A stretch of 64,000 nt of DNA from Absidia repens. Lineage: Eukaryota; Mucoromycota; Mucoromycetes; Mucorales; Cunninghamellaceae. The notes under the pieces were generated by a model. It was given only the letters and a program-made list of their open reading frames with translations, ran no database searches and had not been told where the DNA came from. This document shows, piece after piece, positions 12,301 through 23,509 of this stretch. The stretch's first letter is position 1, and every line of letters starts with the position of its first letter. The translations under genes and the position numbers were made by a program. Where the stretch lies: the NCBI GenBank assembly GCA_002105175.1, contig MCGE01000033.1, positions 368,557-432,556 on the forward strand, read 5' to 3'.

Positions 12301-12886
12301 GTAGTACCGATACATTATCCATGCTGATGAATGATGATGATATTGAAGTTCGGATACGTTTATGTCGACTTTTGGATCACATGTGGCAATTGAAAATGCA
12401 AGAAAGGGATCAAAGCAAACGACATACCTCAATCCTATTGACACAAGACAATCAATCTCTCACACTATCCTATTTTTATTTCCTGCATGGAGATCATTGG
12501 TTATTGGAATTGGTAAGGATAAAAATAGGCGGGGACTTGGAGAAAAAGAAAAGAGCTCATTCTCCTTTGTCATGATGTATATGTAATAGATAAAGGATAG
12601 TCAAAGGCTGGTCCGCTTGGAAGCAATGCAAGTAATTGAACGAATACTGACGACCTACGAAACAGCAACAACAACAACAACAACTACAGGTAGCAAACGC
12701 TCAAGACTGGATGACGATGAAAAGGATACAGCGTTCATGAAACAACTAGGGGAATTGGACCTTGTACATATCAAACGCACGACCAATCCAGAAGATTTAT
12801 ACCAAGAAGCATTTGATATCAATCCGACCATGATGACTCAATTGACCGATCCTACCGACGATGCTCATTTATTAGATTGTTATTGA
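9348..12886 (+). CDS. BRAT1-like HEAT/ARM-repeat protein
   Basis: Thirteen exons join to 2535 nt (844 residues): 9348-9548, 9639-9865, 9950-10013, 10085-10309, 10378-10836, 10930-11043, 11134-11292, 11377-11502, 11580-11708, 11783-11890, 11994-12211, 12305-12512, 12590-12886. All introns are GT-AG. The protein is a helical solenoid. The most diagnostic part is residues about 525-680: DVEWDVRDAMIEFVGGLFEP, then QEPYVRASALKTVQ, then RATLDAMSCL and DDDIEVRIRLCRLLDHMW. This order of blocks resembles animal BRAT1, whose C-terminal half carries a WEVRDSALEFL-like block followed by a SYVRASAV-like block. BRAT1 in animals stabilises the Integrator nuclease INTS11 and is linked to DNA-damage signalling. 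An acidic/Gln linker (about 395-420) and a Thr-rich stretch near the C terminus are low complexity. The match is from memory of the family; another HEAT family remains possible. Confidence 0.6.
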
Positions 12887-13480
12887 TCCCTTCCACTTCC
12901 CCTCTCCCCCCCCTCCCTCCTTCTTATTTTCTCTCTTTTCTCACATGACCTCATGCATTTAGTTTTAGATTGGGTACATGACCTTCCACCCTATTTTTGC
13001 CCCATTGTATATCATTTCATTCTGTAACAATAAAGAACTTGTCTTTGTACCATATTTTGTCTATCATTGATTTTGTAACAATAAAGCCTCTTTTTTTTTG
13101 GACCCCGTGCCTATTTGCATTGCATATACCAAAAAAAGACGATTGTTTTTTTTTTTTTGTTTTTTTGAAAAAGAATGATTTTTTATTGAATATATGTGTG
13201 TGTGTGTGTGACAATCATCTACAAAGGGTATAAGCTACAGGATATACCTTAGAAAGAAAGAAAAAATAAAGTATCTACACTATGGAATACAAAGTAGTAG
13301 AATGGATGTGATATATATATATGAGATATATAAAAATAAATAATAAACATCAAGGGAGGAGGAGGATAATACAACTAGTACAAAAAAAAAAAAAAAGATA
13401 AATAATAAAAAGCATAGACTATGAAAGAATAAGAATAAGTAAAAAACCATAAAAAATATATATATCAACTATAAACGATA
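12887..13480. other. Convergent intergenic region with repeats
   Basis: Lies between the 3' ends of the BRAT1-like and forkhead genes. It contains two AATAAA signals, a TG-repeat at about 13194-13210, AT-repeats and long A/T runs. No coding sequence seen. Confidence 0.6.
13029..13084 (+). terminator. Duplicated polyadenylation signals of the BRAT1-like gene
   Basis: TGTAACAATAAAG occurs twice, with AATAAA at 13029-13034 and 13079-13084, about 145-200 bp after the stop codon. The exact repetition of the flanking bases suggests a small local duplication. Confidence 0.45.
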
Positions 13481-15890
13481 TCAAGATTGCAAAAGATCAG
13501 ACATGGTCGTGAAATTGTAATTCAAAAAATCGTGACGGAAAGCACCGTCCGCAGTCGCCAAGGTATCCGCAACAGGCATCTCCGGGTAATCCAAGCTTGT
13601 CATCATCATCATCATGTCCTTGTTTGTTGTATCCGGCATCCCATCGTCATCTTCAAATTTCAAAAATGCGTCGGCCATGTCGTCTTCTTCTTTCATGCCA
13701 ACATCACCACCACCACCACCACCATTAGTAACTGTAGGTGCTCCATTGAGATGAATGACCAAAGGACCTTTTGTGGCGGTGGGTGCCGCTGAAGCCGTGG
13801 TTGCTGTCTGAGATGGTGGTTGTACTACATTGTCAGCCATCATCGTCATCATACCAAATTGACAACTGTCGTTATGGTTGCTACGGACCATCTCTTCATC
13901 CCCGCCTTGCGCAGCAGCAGCACCACCAGTAACGACGGGATCGCTTTCATCACCATCCGAAGGAGGATTAAATCTTGATGTCAATAAAGTAGGATACATA
14001 TCATTCATAGGCGCTTGCGCCACCATATCATTGTTACTGTTGTTGTTGTTGTTGTTGCCATCATAGAAAAATCCATTGGTGGAGTAATAATCAAAAGAAG
14101 GATAGCCCAACACGGGATCAATATCAGACGGCGCCATCGGGAAGCCAGGAGTGGAGGTATAAAGATGGTTGTTGTTATTGTTGTTGTTGTCGAATAAAGA
14201 AGAAGCAGTAGCAGTAGCATCGTCGCCCTGTTGGAAGGGGAGAGGCAACTGATCTAAAAAGTAATCCAAGACATTGTACATTCCAAAGGCAGCTGTTGTT
14301 TCATTTGTCAAAGCCAAGCCGCCATTGTCAGTCATGGTGGAGGTAAACACATCACCACCAGGTACCATAGCCGCTGTGGTGGTGGTGGTGTTTTTCTTGC
14401 CATCCTGAAGTTCATTGCTGATATCCACCCCGGAATCACAATCCGATTGGTTGTCATCATGATCCATTTGAAGGTAGTCATCCATCATCTCATCATCACC
14501 ATCCATGCATGGCATCCATTTGGCCCGTTTGGTGTTGATCATCATGTCAAGAGTGGGATCATCATCGGTGATATGGCGTTTCATCTTTTTTTGTTGGTTT
14601 GTATCTTGTGATGCTTGTGATACGGATTCCATGGTGGTACTTGTCATACGGAAAGTGGAGTACATAGGACCCAAGGACGGTGCTGCCGTTACTGGTTTGC
14701 ATGATTTTGGTGTAGCTGTTGGAGGTGATGATGATGTTGGTGTTGGTGTTGACGATGATGTTGATGTTGGTTTCTTTTTGTTGTCACTATGACCAGTCCC
14801 AGCGTCAGTGGTGGCAGATGAGGAGGATTTTCGTCGAGAGGATCGCTTTGGTTGATAATCTTCAGGGCGAGTGATTTTCATGTTGGCATTCGAAAACGTA
14901 GCTCCCGAGCCCGGAGGTGGCCGAGGTGGCCCAGCAGAATGAGACGAAGAATGATAATGATGCTTCACCATAAGGTTGTTGCGATGTCCCATCGAAAGTT
15001 CGGCTGTCAGTCCAATATCATGATTTTTGCCTTTGTGAGCATCCGCCTTGGTGATGATTTCCATAAACCATTGTTCCTTGCCAGGCACCAAAGTCCAATA
15101 GCACCCTTTCCCAGGATTGGCTTGAGTAGGACGTCGATCCACCTTGAGAAAGAATTTCTTATTCAATGAGAGATTGTGTCGAATAGAATTCTATTGTTTT
15201 GTTTTAAAAAAAAAATCAAGACAAAGAAGTAAGTAAAAATGAATCATCATGAAAAAAAAAACTTGATATGCAAATCTATTTTACCTGCCAGTTGGGTGCT
15301 TTCATGGAAAAGATAGGATAATTTTCAGAAATCCAACGATAGATATCACTAAGCAACAATCGACCATCTTGACTAATGAGAATGGCAAAGGCAATGAGGG
15401 TAGCATAGGAGTAAGGCGGTCTGTCGTCGGGCTTGCTAGGTTGCCACCATGGAATCAATTGTCGATTTCGAGGCCAAACGGCGCGAGTACGAGCAGGACA
15501 CATATCCAAATCATCATCTTCTTCAGGCTGTATACCAATAGATTCCATTTTAAACTTGAGTTCAGAAGGTTTGCGTTTTGACGATGATGCTTCCACTGAG
15601 GAATGCTTGCTGCTGCTGCTGTTTTTCTTCTTCAAGGAAGTTGAGGAAGAAGGAGTAGGAGGATGATCTGAAGAGGAAACACTGTGTAACAATGTGTTTG
15701 TTTTGGAGGTATCAGATTGTGATGCAACAGAGAAACTTGAAAGCAGGCCCATATTGGTTAATGTGTCTTGACTAATGGGTTCATTCATCGTTGTTGAAGA
15801 TGGTGAAGACTTTTTGCGGTGAGTGGTAGTAGTAGAGCTGCTACTTGCTGAAGTCGATAAACTGCTCATTGAGGCATTCACGGCATCCAT
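13481..15890 (-). CDS. Forkhead (winged-helix) transcription factor
   Basis: Two exons, 15890-15285 and 15190-13481, give 2316 nt (771 residues). The start chosen is the first ATG in frame (15890). The forkhead domain spans residues about 155-245: it begins RPPYSYATLIAFAI, includes the helix segment SDIYRWISENYP, the recognition helix NSIRHNLSLNKKFFLK (just after the intron) and wing sequence GKGCYWTL. The single intron falls between NWQ and NSIRH. The N terminus is Ser/Thr-rich, and the long C-terminal region is acidic with Asn, Thr and Ser runs, like an activation domain. DNA-binding residues of the recognition helix are intact. Which fungal forkhead subfamily (Fkh, Fhl, Hcm, Sep1) it belongs to is not clear; no FHA domain is present. 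Nuclear location is inferred. Confidence 0.93.
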
Positions 15891-16782
15891 AGTCAAAAAA
15901 GAAAAAGGAGTTTCGGGTATAATAAAGTAAAAAAAAAAAAAAATTGAAAGGGGAAAAAGAAAGTGAGAAAAGAGGTGTCATGACCTTTTTTTTTTATAAA
16001 TGCCAAAACTTTTTTTTTTTTTGTGCCGCAGAATGAGGTGGTACTTTTTTACGCCAACAAGTGTAATGTGATTAACAAAGTTCAAATGATGATGATGCCT
16101 CTCTATGAATTCTTTTCTTATTGATTCTTCTACCCCCTTTTTTTTTTTTTGATACACAGTACAATTTGAGATTGCATTGTCAATGCTTTGGCCTTGTCTC
16201 GATTGAAATTTGATTTTTCACTGTCATCATGTATGAAAAATAATGAATGAAATTACCCCTCTTTACGCAATTTTTTTTTTTTCCTTTGATGATTTCTTTC
16301 TTTTCAATAGCTACTTCGGAAGCAATTTGAATGAAATCCGTTCTATTTTGATCAAACGGTAACACAAGCTTGGGCCTCTTTTTTGTTCTTTTCCAAGCTG
16401 AGCCTTTTCGCCGCTAAAAAAGTTCGCACCTTTTTTAGGACACAATCATAACATTCTCCCGTTTTTAACTTGCTTTTTATTATCCTTTCAAGATGAAATC
16501 ATCGTATCCCAAGTTTCCCCCTTTTTTTGTGTAAGTCGCTGATTTAAAAACATGGTCAAAGCATACAATATCAAAATATCACCCAAAGTATCATCCATTT
16601 TTCCCAATAAAACATCATCCATTTTTCCCAATAAAACATCATCATGCATCATAACATAATATATATCATTTTTTATTATATCACATTTCATATTCAAACA
16701 TGCTAAACTAAAATAAATATACTATACTCATCATCTATCTAACAAAAACTTTAATAAAACTACATATTCTACTATTCATATT
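15891..16782. other. Forkhead promoter region and 3' flank of the 2OG oxygenase
   Basis: Rich in T-runs (about 15990, 16012, 16140 and 16270). Within it, at about 16586-16637, a 25-bp unit containing CATCCATTTTTCCCAATAAAA is tandemly repeated twice. No coding sequence seen. Confidence 0.55.
16586..16637. repeat. Tandem duplication of a 25-bp unit with AATAAA
   Basis: The unit CATCCATTTTTCCCAATAAA occurs twice in succession. Each copy brings an AATAAA on the plus strand. It lies just beyond the 3' end of the minus-strand oxygenase gene. Confidence 0.7.
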
Positions 16783-17574
16783 CTAACCAATCAAGACATC
16801 AGATCGTAACACCCATTTGTTACCGCGCGTCACCTCCAGTGCTTCATGTAAGAGACAATGCTGGCCATGCCGATGTAAAAGCGCCAATCCTTCTTCAGGT
16901 TGCACCACCAAGGGGTCCCGTTTAGGCACTCTTTTCTTTTTCTTGTTGCCACCAATATCTTCCTTGTAAAACACTGTTTCGCCACCTTCCAATCCATCCT
17001 TGTCGTTGCTGTCACTACCACCCCCATTCAAATAAATCAATAAAGTCCAATCTGTCCAATGGCCAGTCACCGTATCTTTCACCGAGTCATCATAATGCGC
17101 TTCAAATCGTTGACCAGGTCGGTATCGATAAATCCGAAGATTACTATTGAGTCCACAGGGCCGGCGTGGCAAGGAAACCGTATGAATCCCCTCATTGCTT
17201 GTACAGACTTGATCAAGTCCTAGGCTCCATATCTTGTTGGCCAGGAGAGAATCTTGCATGGATTGGCGATCATTACTTCGGAAGGCTTCCCCAGGTTTTG
17301 GAATCAATGAAGAGACAGCTTGTGGTTTCAGGTGGGTATCAAAGTAGGTGATCAACGATTGACATTCCTTTCGAGTAAAAAACTGTGGGATGAGGTAGAT
17401 CTGATTTGGTTCGAGTTCGGTGACCTCAAGATGGGATTTGGGTATCAGTGTTGGGAATCGAGTGTTTTTTTGTTGTTGTAAGCTGGTTGTTGTCTGTGTC
17501 TTTTTGTTGTCTGTCTGATCTTGTTGTTTTGTGGCAGAAGTAGTGGATGTTTTTACTTTTTTCGATTTCGCCAT
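16783..17574 (-). CDS. 2OG-Fe(II) oxygenase of prolyl-4-hydroxylase type
   Basis: A single exon of 792 nt (263 residues) from the ATG at 17574. An open frame continues upstream, but the low-complexity T-rich translation there argues for this start. After a Lys/Thr/Gln-rich N terminus, the double-stranded beta-helix core carries His160 and Asp162 (FEAHYDDS), His243 (LLHEA) and a basic residue for 2-oxoglutarate, Lys253 or Arg257 (GNKWVLRSDV). LRIYRYRPGQRF precedes the HxD motif as in P4H-type enzymes. The substrate is not known; related fungal proteins are annotated only as oxidoreductase-domain proteins. An acidic/Lys insertion (about residues 187-220) lies between the two halves of the core. 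It has no signal peptide, so a cytosolic or nuclear enzyme is more likely than a secretory collagen-type hydroxylase. Confidence 0.8.
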   Translation of the reverse strand: MAKSKKVKTSTTSATKQQDQTDNKKTQTTTSLQQQKNTRFPTLIPKSHLEVTELEPNQIYLIPQFFTRKECQSLITYFDTHLKPQAVSSLIPKPGEAFRSNDRQSMQDSLLANKIWSLGLDQVCTSNEGIHTVSLPRRPCGLNSNLRIYRYRPGQRFEAHYDDSVKDTVTGHWTDWTLLIYLNGGGSDSNDKDGLEGGETVFYKEDIGGNKKKKRVPKRDPLVVQPEEGLALLHRHGQHCLLHEALEVTRGNKWVLRSDVLIG

Positions 17575-17818
17575 TGTCCACTTCTCACAAATATAAAAAT
17601 AAACGACGAAAGGGATGACAACAAAAAAAAAAAAAAAAAAAAAAAGAGACAGTAGATAAACTCCGCCATTTTTATTCAACAGTAGAGAAGGGGGGGACAG
17701 AGAGAGAAGGATATAGGACATAATGAATAAATAAATAATAGTGATAGTAATATAAGAGAAAAATAGAAAAATGTAACATACTATATCTAGATCTAGATCT
17801 AAACTACTCAAAAAATAT

Positions 17819-19134
17819 TCATTGACCGGTGCCTTGCTTTTGTTTTTGTTGTATTTGCTTTTGTTCAAACACCTTAATTTTACCAAGAAGAGAGCGGCCC
17901 CATTTGAATGTCTTGTAATCACGAATCACACGGGATTGAGGTCCCACTGAAGGTTGGGTAATGAATTTCCAATGCACCATAATCCAAGAAGTGTGATATG
18001 ATAATTGATCATAGTATTCTGCAGCCAATGTTTTAAGAGCTGGTAATTTCGTCCAGGGAATCTAATTCAATTTAAATACAAGAAATACACATCAATGATC
18101 CATCATTTACATTCATCATTCTTTTTTTTTTTTTTTTTTTTTACCTTTTGGAAATCATGATGTTCGTTATGATATCCAATATTCATAAACGGTACATTGA
18201 GAATGCCATAATAAGAGTATGTTTCTTGACCATCTTCAAAGGTATAATGTTCTTGAATAAAATGAGCAGCGCCAGGATGTAAAGAATAGCCAGTCCAAAG
18301 AGACAACAAAAGATAGAGCAAACCAATAGGCCCACAGAACCAATAGATCACGGCATCAGACATGATTGAGAAAATAACATTGATGATTTCCCATTTGGAA
18401 GGAGTAAGACTGCGTTCACTTTGCATGACGGCACCACGCACCACGTACATCACCGGATAGATGGCGACCCACAAGAGCTTGGATATAGCATTTCCTTTAA
18501 TCAAATCCTTTTCCCAATCCAAAGGCAAGTCAGGATCCATACCGTCGACGCCTTGCCACGTATGATGTTCAATATGGTAGCGGCGGAACGATTGAGCAAT
18601 CGGTACAGGCAGACAGATGTTGGCAAAGAGGCCTGCATATCGGTTATAAGATTTGGTGCGGAAGATCAGACAATGACAGGCTTCATGAATCACCACCCCA
18701 AGCATCGCCGTGAGAGTGCCACCAATAAGGTACGCCGTCGCCGCGTAAATCCACCATGAAAATTGATCAGGCGTCGTGCTGTATTGGGTTCCGAAATATC
18801 GCGCCAGGCCTAGTTGCACCACGTTGATGGCCAGTGTCACATAAAATGTTCGAATATCTGTGCCATATAATTTTTCCACTTGAGGGTGGTCCCGCAGAAT
18901 GGTGTGCTTTCGTTTCAAATGAGGCTCATCCATATCATCTCGTGCAAATCCTTCGTCTCGTCCTGGAATCGATCTTTTCCAACTGCCTTGATAAAGCGGG
19001 GCGCGGTAATCAGGATGCTGTTCTTCGTCTTCGCGATGAGGGACAGGTGTGCTAGGTGGTGAGACAGGTCGTTTTGTGAGGAACGTGTCAGGGTTGTTGT
19101 TTTCTTTTGTTTCGTTTTCAGTAAAAGGAGGCAT
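17819..19134 (-). CDS. Sphingolipid delta-4 desaturase (DES1/DEGS type)
   Basis: Introduces the delta-4 double bond into the sphingoid base of dihydroceramide in the ER membrane. Exons 19134-18145 and 18061-17819 join to 1233 nt (410 residues), longer than the usual 320-360 because of a Pro/Glu-rich N-terminal extension of about 70 residues. The three histidine boxes are intact: HEACH (150-154), HIEHH (187-191) and NEHH (323-326). The start of the DES domain, SWKRS then KRKHTIL and HPQVEKLYG, is typical of the delta-4 family. Several hydrophobic segments lie between the boxes (about 97-110, 128-150, 220-235, 252-282). The one intron cuts just after the third box. Its presence suggests this fungus makes delta-4 unsaturated ceramides, the kind used for glucosylceramide. 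Confidence 0.93.
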
Positions 19135-19586
19135 GATGATGGTAATGGAGCAATGAAGGGGTGTGTGACCAGTGTTGATATATAACCCAAAGGGTAATAA
19201 AAGTAAATGTATATAATATATAAATATATATAAGAAGGGGAAATGTATAAAGGTATTTACACAACGAAAGAATATACAAAAGGTGAAGAAAAAAAAAAGA
19301 TAATAACGCCAACGCCAAGTGATTTTCAAAAAAAAAAAAAAAAAATAGGACGAAAAATAAAAAGTTGGGGAACCTGTAAAAATCGTTCGGGGACACAAAA
19401 TTTTCACTGTCAAGCCCTATATTATCTGACGTGACAAAAAAAAAAAAGGGCACACATTCCAAACACACATATGCACACACACAGACATACACAAATAATC
19501 GCCTGATAGTTTTTTTTTATTTTTATTTTTATTCTATACAATATAAAAGGGGGAGGTAAGGAAGATGAAGTTCTACTATACTACAC
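19135..19586. other. Desaturase promoter and CstF50 3' flank
   Basis: Short intergenic region with A-runs at about 19286 and 19328-19345, CA-rich sequence near 19450-19490 and AT stretches. No gene seen. Confidence 0.55.
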
Positions 19587-21426
19587 TTATGTTTCATTGG
19601 AGCCACCATAGTATCTTGCTCTATAATCATCACTATATAACATCATAAAAACTGTTAATATCCGATATCACCTATTGTCCTTCTCCTTTATCCTTTACCT
19701 GCATGATAGAACACCCTCATCCCTTGGTGAAGATGCAACACAACGCACAAGATTGTTTTGACCTAAAATATACATGTTTATGAAGAGATGAGTAACAAAC
19801 CTAAAATTTTCATCCCTTTGTTTATTATTATTTTTTTCTTACCCGATATCCGTTTGACAAGTGTTCCCGTTTGCGTATCCCATACAAGTACATCAGTAGA
19901 TGCTTCATCCCCCATCATAATAAACTTTTCATCATGACTAAAATCGGGCTAAAAATAGAGGGGAAAAAAGATAACGTGTCAATCATTTGCATCATTTGCT
20001 GTATTGATCTGTCGCTGGTTTTTTTTTTACCTGTAACATTTGGGATCGCTGTTCGTGTCCCTTATATTCCATCACCACTTTTCCACTAGAGATATCCCAT
20101 AAACGAAGACATGAATCCATTCCGGCTGTCAAAACATATTTTTCATTCCTTGTCAGTCGAATGCTTGATACCGCCATTCCACCTCCATGTACCCGTTCAA
20201 GAGTTTTAATGCATTGACTTGATACACCATCCCAGATCTTGACCGTCCCATCCACTGAACTTGACGCAAATAATCGACCTGTTTCTAAGGAATATTGGAT
20301 TTGTGTAATGGCTGCTTGATGTCGATCGGATTGTTGTCGATTGGTATAACATTGCAATGTGTTGATGTCGTAAATCCGAACATGAGGGTCTTGGGTACCT
20401 GCCAATAAAAAGTCGCCTGATGGATGGAAATCAATGGAATTGACAGGTTGAGTATCCTATACATATATAAAAAAAAACCGAAGTTAGAATAACGATACTA
20501 TAACAAAATCATACATCCCTTTGGAGCAATTACCTGTAAGTATCTAAAGGCCCGTTTGACACCCATTTTGGAAAGATCGAATAATTTGATACTTTGATCA
20601 TCGGCACAACTAGCAAGGACACCACCATTGGGATGGAAGCTGAGATCGTTGACAGGCGCAGTATGATCATAAAGTGTCCGAATCACAGGCTTATCACTTG
20701 CCCCACCAGTTCGTTTCTTCATTTTGTTGACATCCAATAGTTTTAATGACGCATCATACGAACCTGTAGCTGCCAATCGTCCATCTTTGCTGAATGCGGC
20801 CGTTCTACAAGGTCCTTTATGTTGTGTATAATAAAGTTGTACATAGTTTGGTGCCGTTCTGGGAGCTAAATACATTGATATAATAAAAACAAAAGGGTGG
20901 GGTTAGTCTTTGCATAGAGTGATGAGCAGCAAATGAGACCCACTTGCCTGAGTTTGTTGCATCAGGATCAAACGCGTTATGATCACCTTGATCTCCACCT
21001 GTGTTCCCTGACTTTTGAGGTGCATCTTGCTTGTCGTCTTTGTCCATCATTTCGTCGTCAGATTCTTCTCGATCTATCCAAAGAAGATGGATATATCAGC
21101 ATCCCATATACAAGTCGTCCTTGCCCGCACAACATTTAGACTTACCTCGTTCCTTTCCCAAACTTAATAGATCCACCAGCCTTGAGCTAGGCATCATGTC
21201 GCAGGTGGCACCCGTTGCGTCAGCTACCGTTTGAGCCACTGCTGAATACCCATAAGCGACTAATTGGCTAATAGAAAATAAATGTGTATGTCCCAAATGG
21301 CAGAAAAATAAAATCAGTAGGCGTCACAGCACATGACAAAATAAAAAGGAAGAAGGGGAATATTACTCGGACTTACCTAATGATAAGTGGTAAGACTTCG
21401 GCCTCAAGCAATGGTGTATCCGTCAT
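19587..21426 (-). CDS. Cleavage stimulation factor subunit 1 (CstF50), WD40
   Basis: WD40 subunit of the cleavage stimulation factor that acts in pre-mRNA 3'-end processing in the nucleus. Eight exons, 21426-21377, 21267-21146, 21073-20948, 20865-20534, 20456-20031, 19948-19843, 19762-19699 and 19632-19587, join to 1272 nt (423 residues; human protein 431). The N terminus holds the dimerisation helix region with SQLVAYGYSAVAQ, followed by an acidic linker. WD repeats follow from GPCRTAAFSKDG through HTAPVNDLSFHPN to the last block. The C terminus CSDDYRARYYGG, split by the last intron, matches the animal CSDDFRARF ending and decided that splice site. The intron after exon 3 uses a GC donor (bases 20947-20946) with an otherwise good GCAAGT sequence. 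S. cerevisiae lacks a clear CstF50, so retention here fits an early-diverging fungus. Confidence 0.93.
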
Positions 21427-21761
21427 TATTTTATGTAAAAATAAGTAAAAAGAAAAAAAAAAAAAAAAAAAGGAAAAATTAACGGAAATGGCTTGCGACA
21501 TAACTTTCATCAAAAAGCGGTAAGCGGTCTTTCAATTCCGATTGGATGAATATTGGGCAGTACCCAATTCAAAATTCAAGTTTGCTTTGGGCCTCTGTTG
21601 TTACTGTGCATGATATACAAATGCCTTAGATCTTGATAAATATATAGTATTATTATTTTTTATTATTAACTAATAAAAATGGAAAATACACTTGTATTGT
21701 ACACTCACATAAAATTACAGATATTATATATGAAAAGGCTGAGAAGAGGAGGAAAAGAAAA

Positions 21762-22575
21762 TCATTTTCGTGGACCACCAAAAATACAAGTAAAGCAATA
21801 CCATAGTGAACCAAATAGTAAGCCAATCATGGCACCAATATGCATCCAAACACAATCACCTAAATGGCCATATGCATTTGTACTGGCATCTCTCGCTGCA
21901 TTTGTTCCACGTAGTGAGACCACCAACACCATGATAAATGTTACCAACATGACAACAAACCCGAGAAAAGTCGCCATGGATGCCATAAAATCTACCCCTC
22001 GACGGAAATGAGCCAGAGAAGTGACGACCAAAGCTCCCAAAGTAATACCAAAGGCTATCCAATATAATATAAAGTGGGCCAAATAAATATTGTCGGATTC
22101 CGTAAGTCCGGTGGTATAAGATTTAATTTCTGGAACGGATGCTTTGGAAAAAAAAAAAAAAAAGAGTTTCAGCATTACTCCAAAATGGGCAATGTCGTTG
22201 TTTATTTTTTATTTTTTTTTTATTTTTTATTTTGTTACTGTCCGGTATGTATTATCTGTATTATACTTACACCATACAAATGCGGCCACTGGTTTACTGC
22301 AAGAAGTCACTCCTGTTTTTACGGTACCTAGGCAATATCCCCTGAAAAAAAAAAACACAAAACAAAATGATACGAATAAGACGAAAAGATCAAATTTCAT
22401 GATTGGACAAAAGTACTTTTTACCATAAACCAAGATTGATATAGCTGTCACCCAGTGAGTACTGTACAAAATAGAGACTTTTTAAAAACGGCTGATTGTA
22501 GGTAGAACCTAATAGAATAAAAATTTCAAGTACGAGGGCGCCAAAGGTGAAAAATGTAGCTAAATAGGCAAACAT
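21762..22575 (-). CDS. SUR7/PalI (claudin-like) family membrane protein
   Basis: Exons 22575-22424, 22341-22271 and 22141-21762 join to 603 nt (200 residues). Four hydrophobic segments are visible: about 5-25, 85-110, 120-145 and 165-190. The first extracellular loop carries the claudin-type signature: a GLWG sequence formed across the first intron, followed by two cysteines, C in GYCLGTVKTG and C in VTSCSKP. That pattern defines the SUR7/PalI family of fungal plasma-membrane proteins, which work in eisosomes, endocytosis and pH sensing. The start is the first ATG of the ungapped frame at a hydrophobic N terminus; longer upstream translation is low complexity. Which branch (SUR7 or PalI/Rim9) is unclear. 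Localisation in the plasma membrane is inferred from the family. Confidence 0.78.
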
Positions 22576-23509
22576 GAGGAAAATGGGATGATGGATGATA
22601 AAGAAGAAGAAAACGAAGAAGAAACAAAGCAAGAAAAGAGAGAAAAATCCTGGAAAACACACTTTCTTTATACGTTTGTTATGATAAAAATAGCTTTGAC
22701 GTATTCTTATTTTAGAGTTGTTTGTGTGCCAAAACATTTTTTGATTTTGAAAACAACAACGACAACGGTATGATAAGGTCTTGGCAGAAAACTACAGGAA
22801 ATGGGTGACATTTTGCTGTAGATATGTATGATATGGGACATGATGGAGTTGTATTGGATCAATCATCTTTCAAAGAGACAACCACCTTGATTTTACTACC
22901 TTCTATTATATTAAAAAAAAAAAGAAATGAATGGGCTTCCTCTCTCTTTTTTTTTTTTTTTTTGTTATTAGATTGTTGTTGATGACCAGGCTATAAAAGG
23001 AAATGAGATGTAGTCATGGACTTGATCTTTCACAAGAACCTTATTTTCGCAGCAAGGCATAATAATAACTTGCCTGGAAGACAGTGAGTTTGCTTGTGAT
23101 CATTTATATTAAAAGTAGATTTTTATGACAAAGCATGATATCTTGATCACTCACCTGCTGGCTCACCTTTTTTGGAACGCCGACGATTATGCAGGCGAAC
23201 AGGCTTTACACTTCTCATGTATCTCCAAGTTTCTTTATAACGAAAGTTTCTTTTATACGGCCACCACCACGGTCATTTCTAAAACTTCTCAAGAAATCCA
23301 TCTTGCCATAATAGAGACTCAGCTCTGAAGACGAAACGCTGAGCACTCCCGTTGATCGATATTTGCTCACATCTTCATCGTTTTTGATTTTATTTATTTT
23401 TACACACATACATCAGCTTTTTTTTTTCCTACATGCTCAATCTGCGTAGTGTGGGTACACCCATTCAACAAGAGATATAATAAACTAAACGTATGAGCGA
23501 CGATGTCAA
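22576..23509. other. Intergenic stretch
   Basis: Upstream of the SUR7-like gene, with long T-runs near 22950. A minus-strand frame over about 23275-23140 reads as a basic peptide (around KPVRLHNRRRSKKGEPAG) ending at a GTGAGT-like donor, with a possible acceptor near 23075. I could not build a gene from it and do not call one. Confidence 0.4.

Noticed and set aside
17575..17922. N-terminal extension of the prolyl-hydroxylase-like protein
   Set aside because: The upstream frame translates homopolymer and A/T-rich DNA and overlaps the end of the desaturase gene. The internal ATG at 17574 gives a normal protein.
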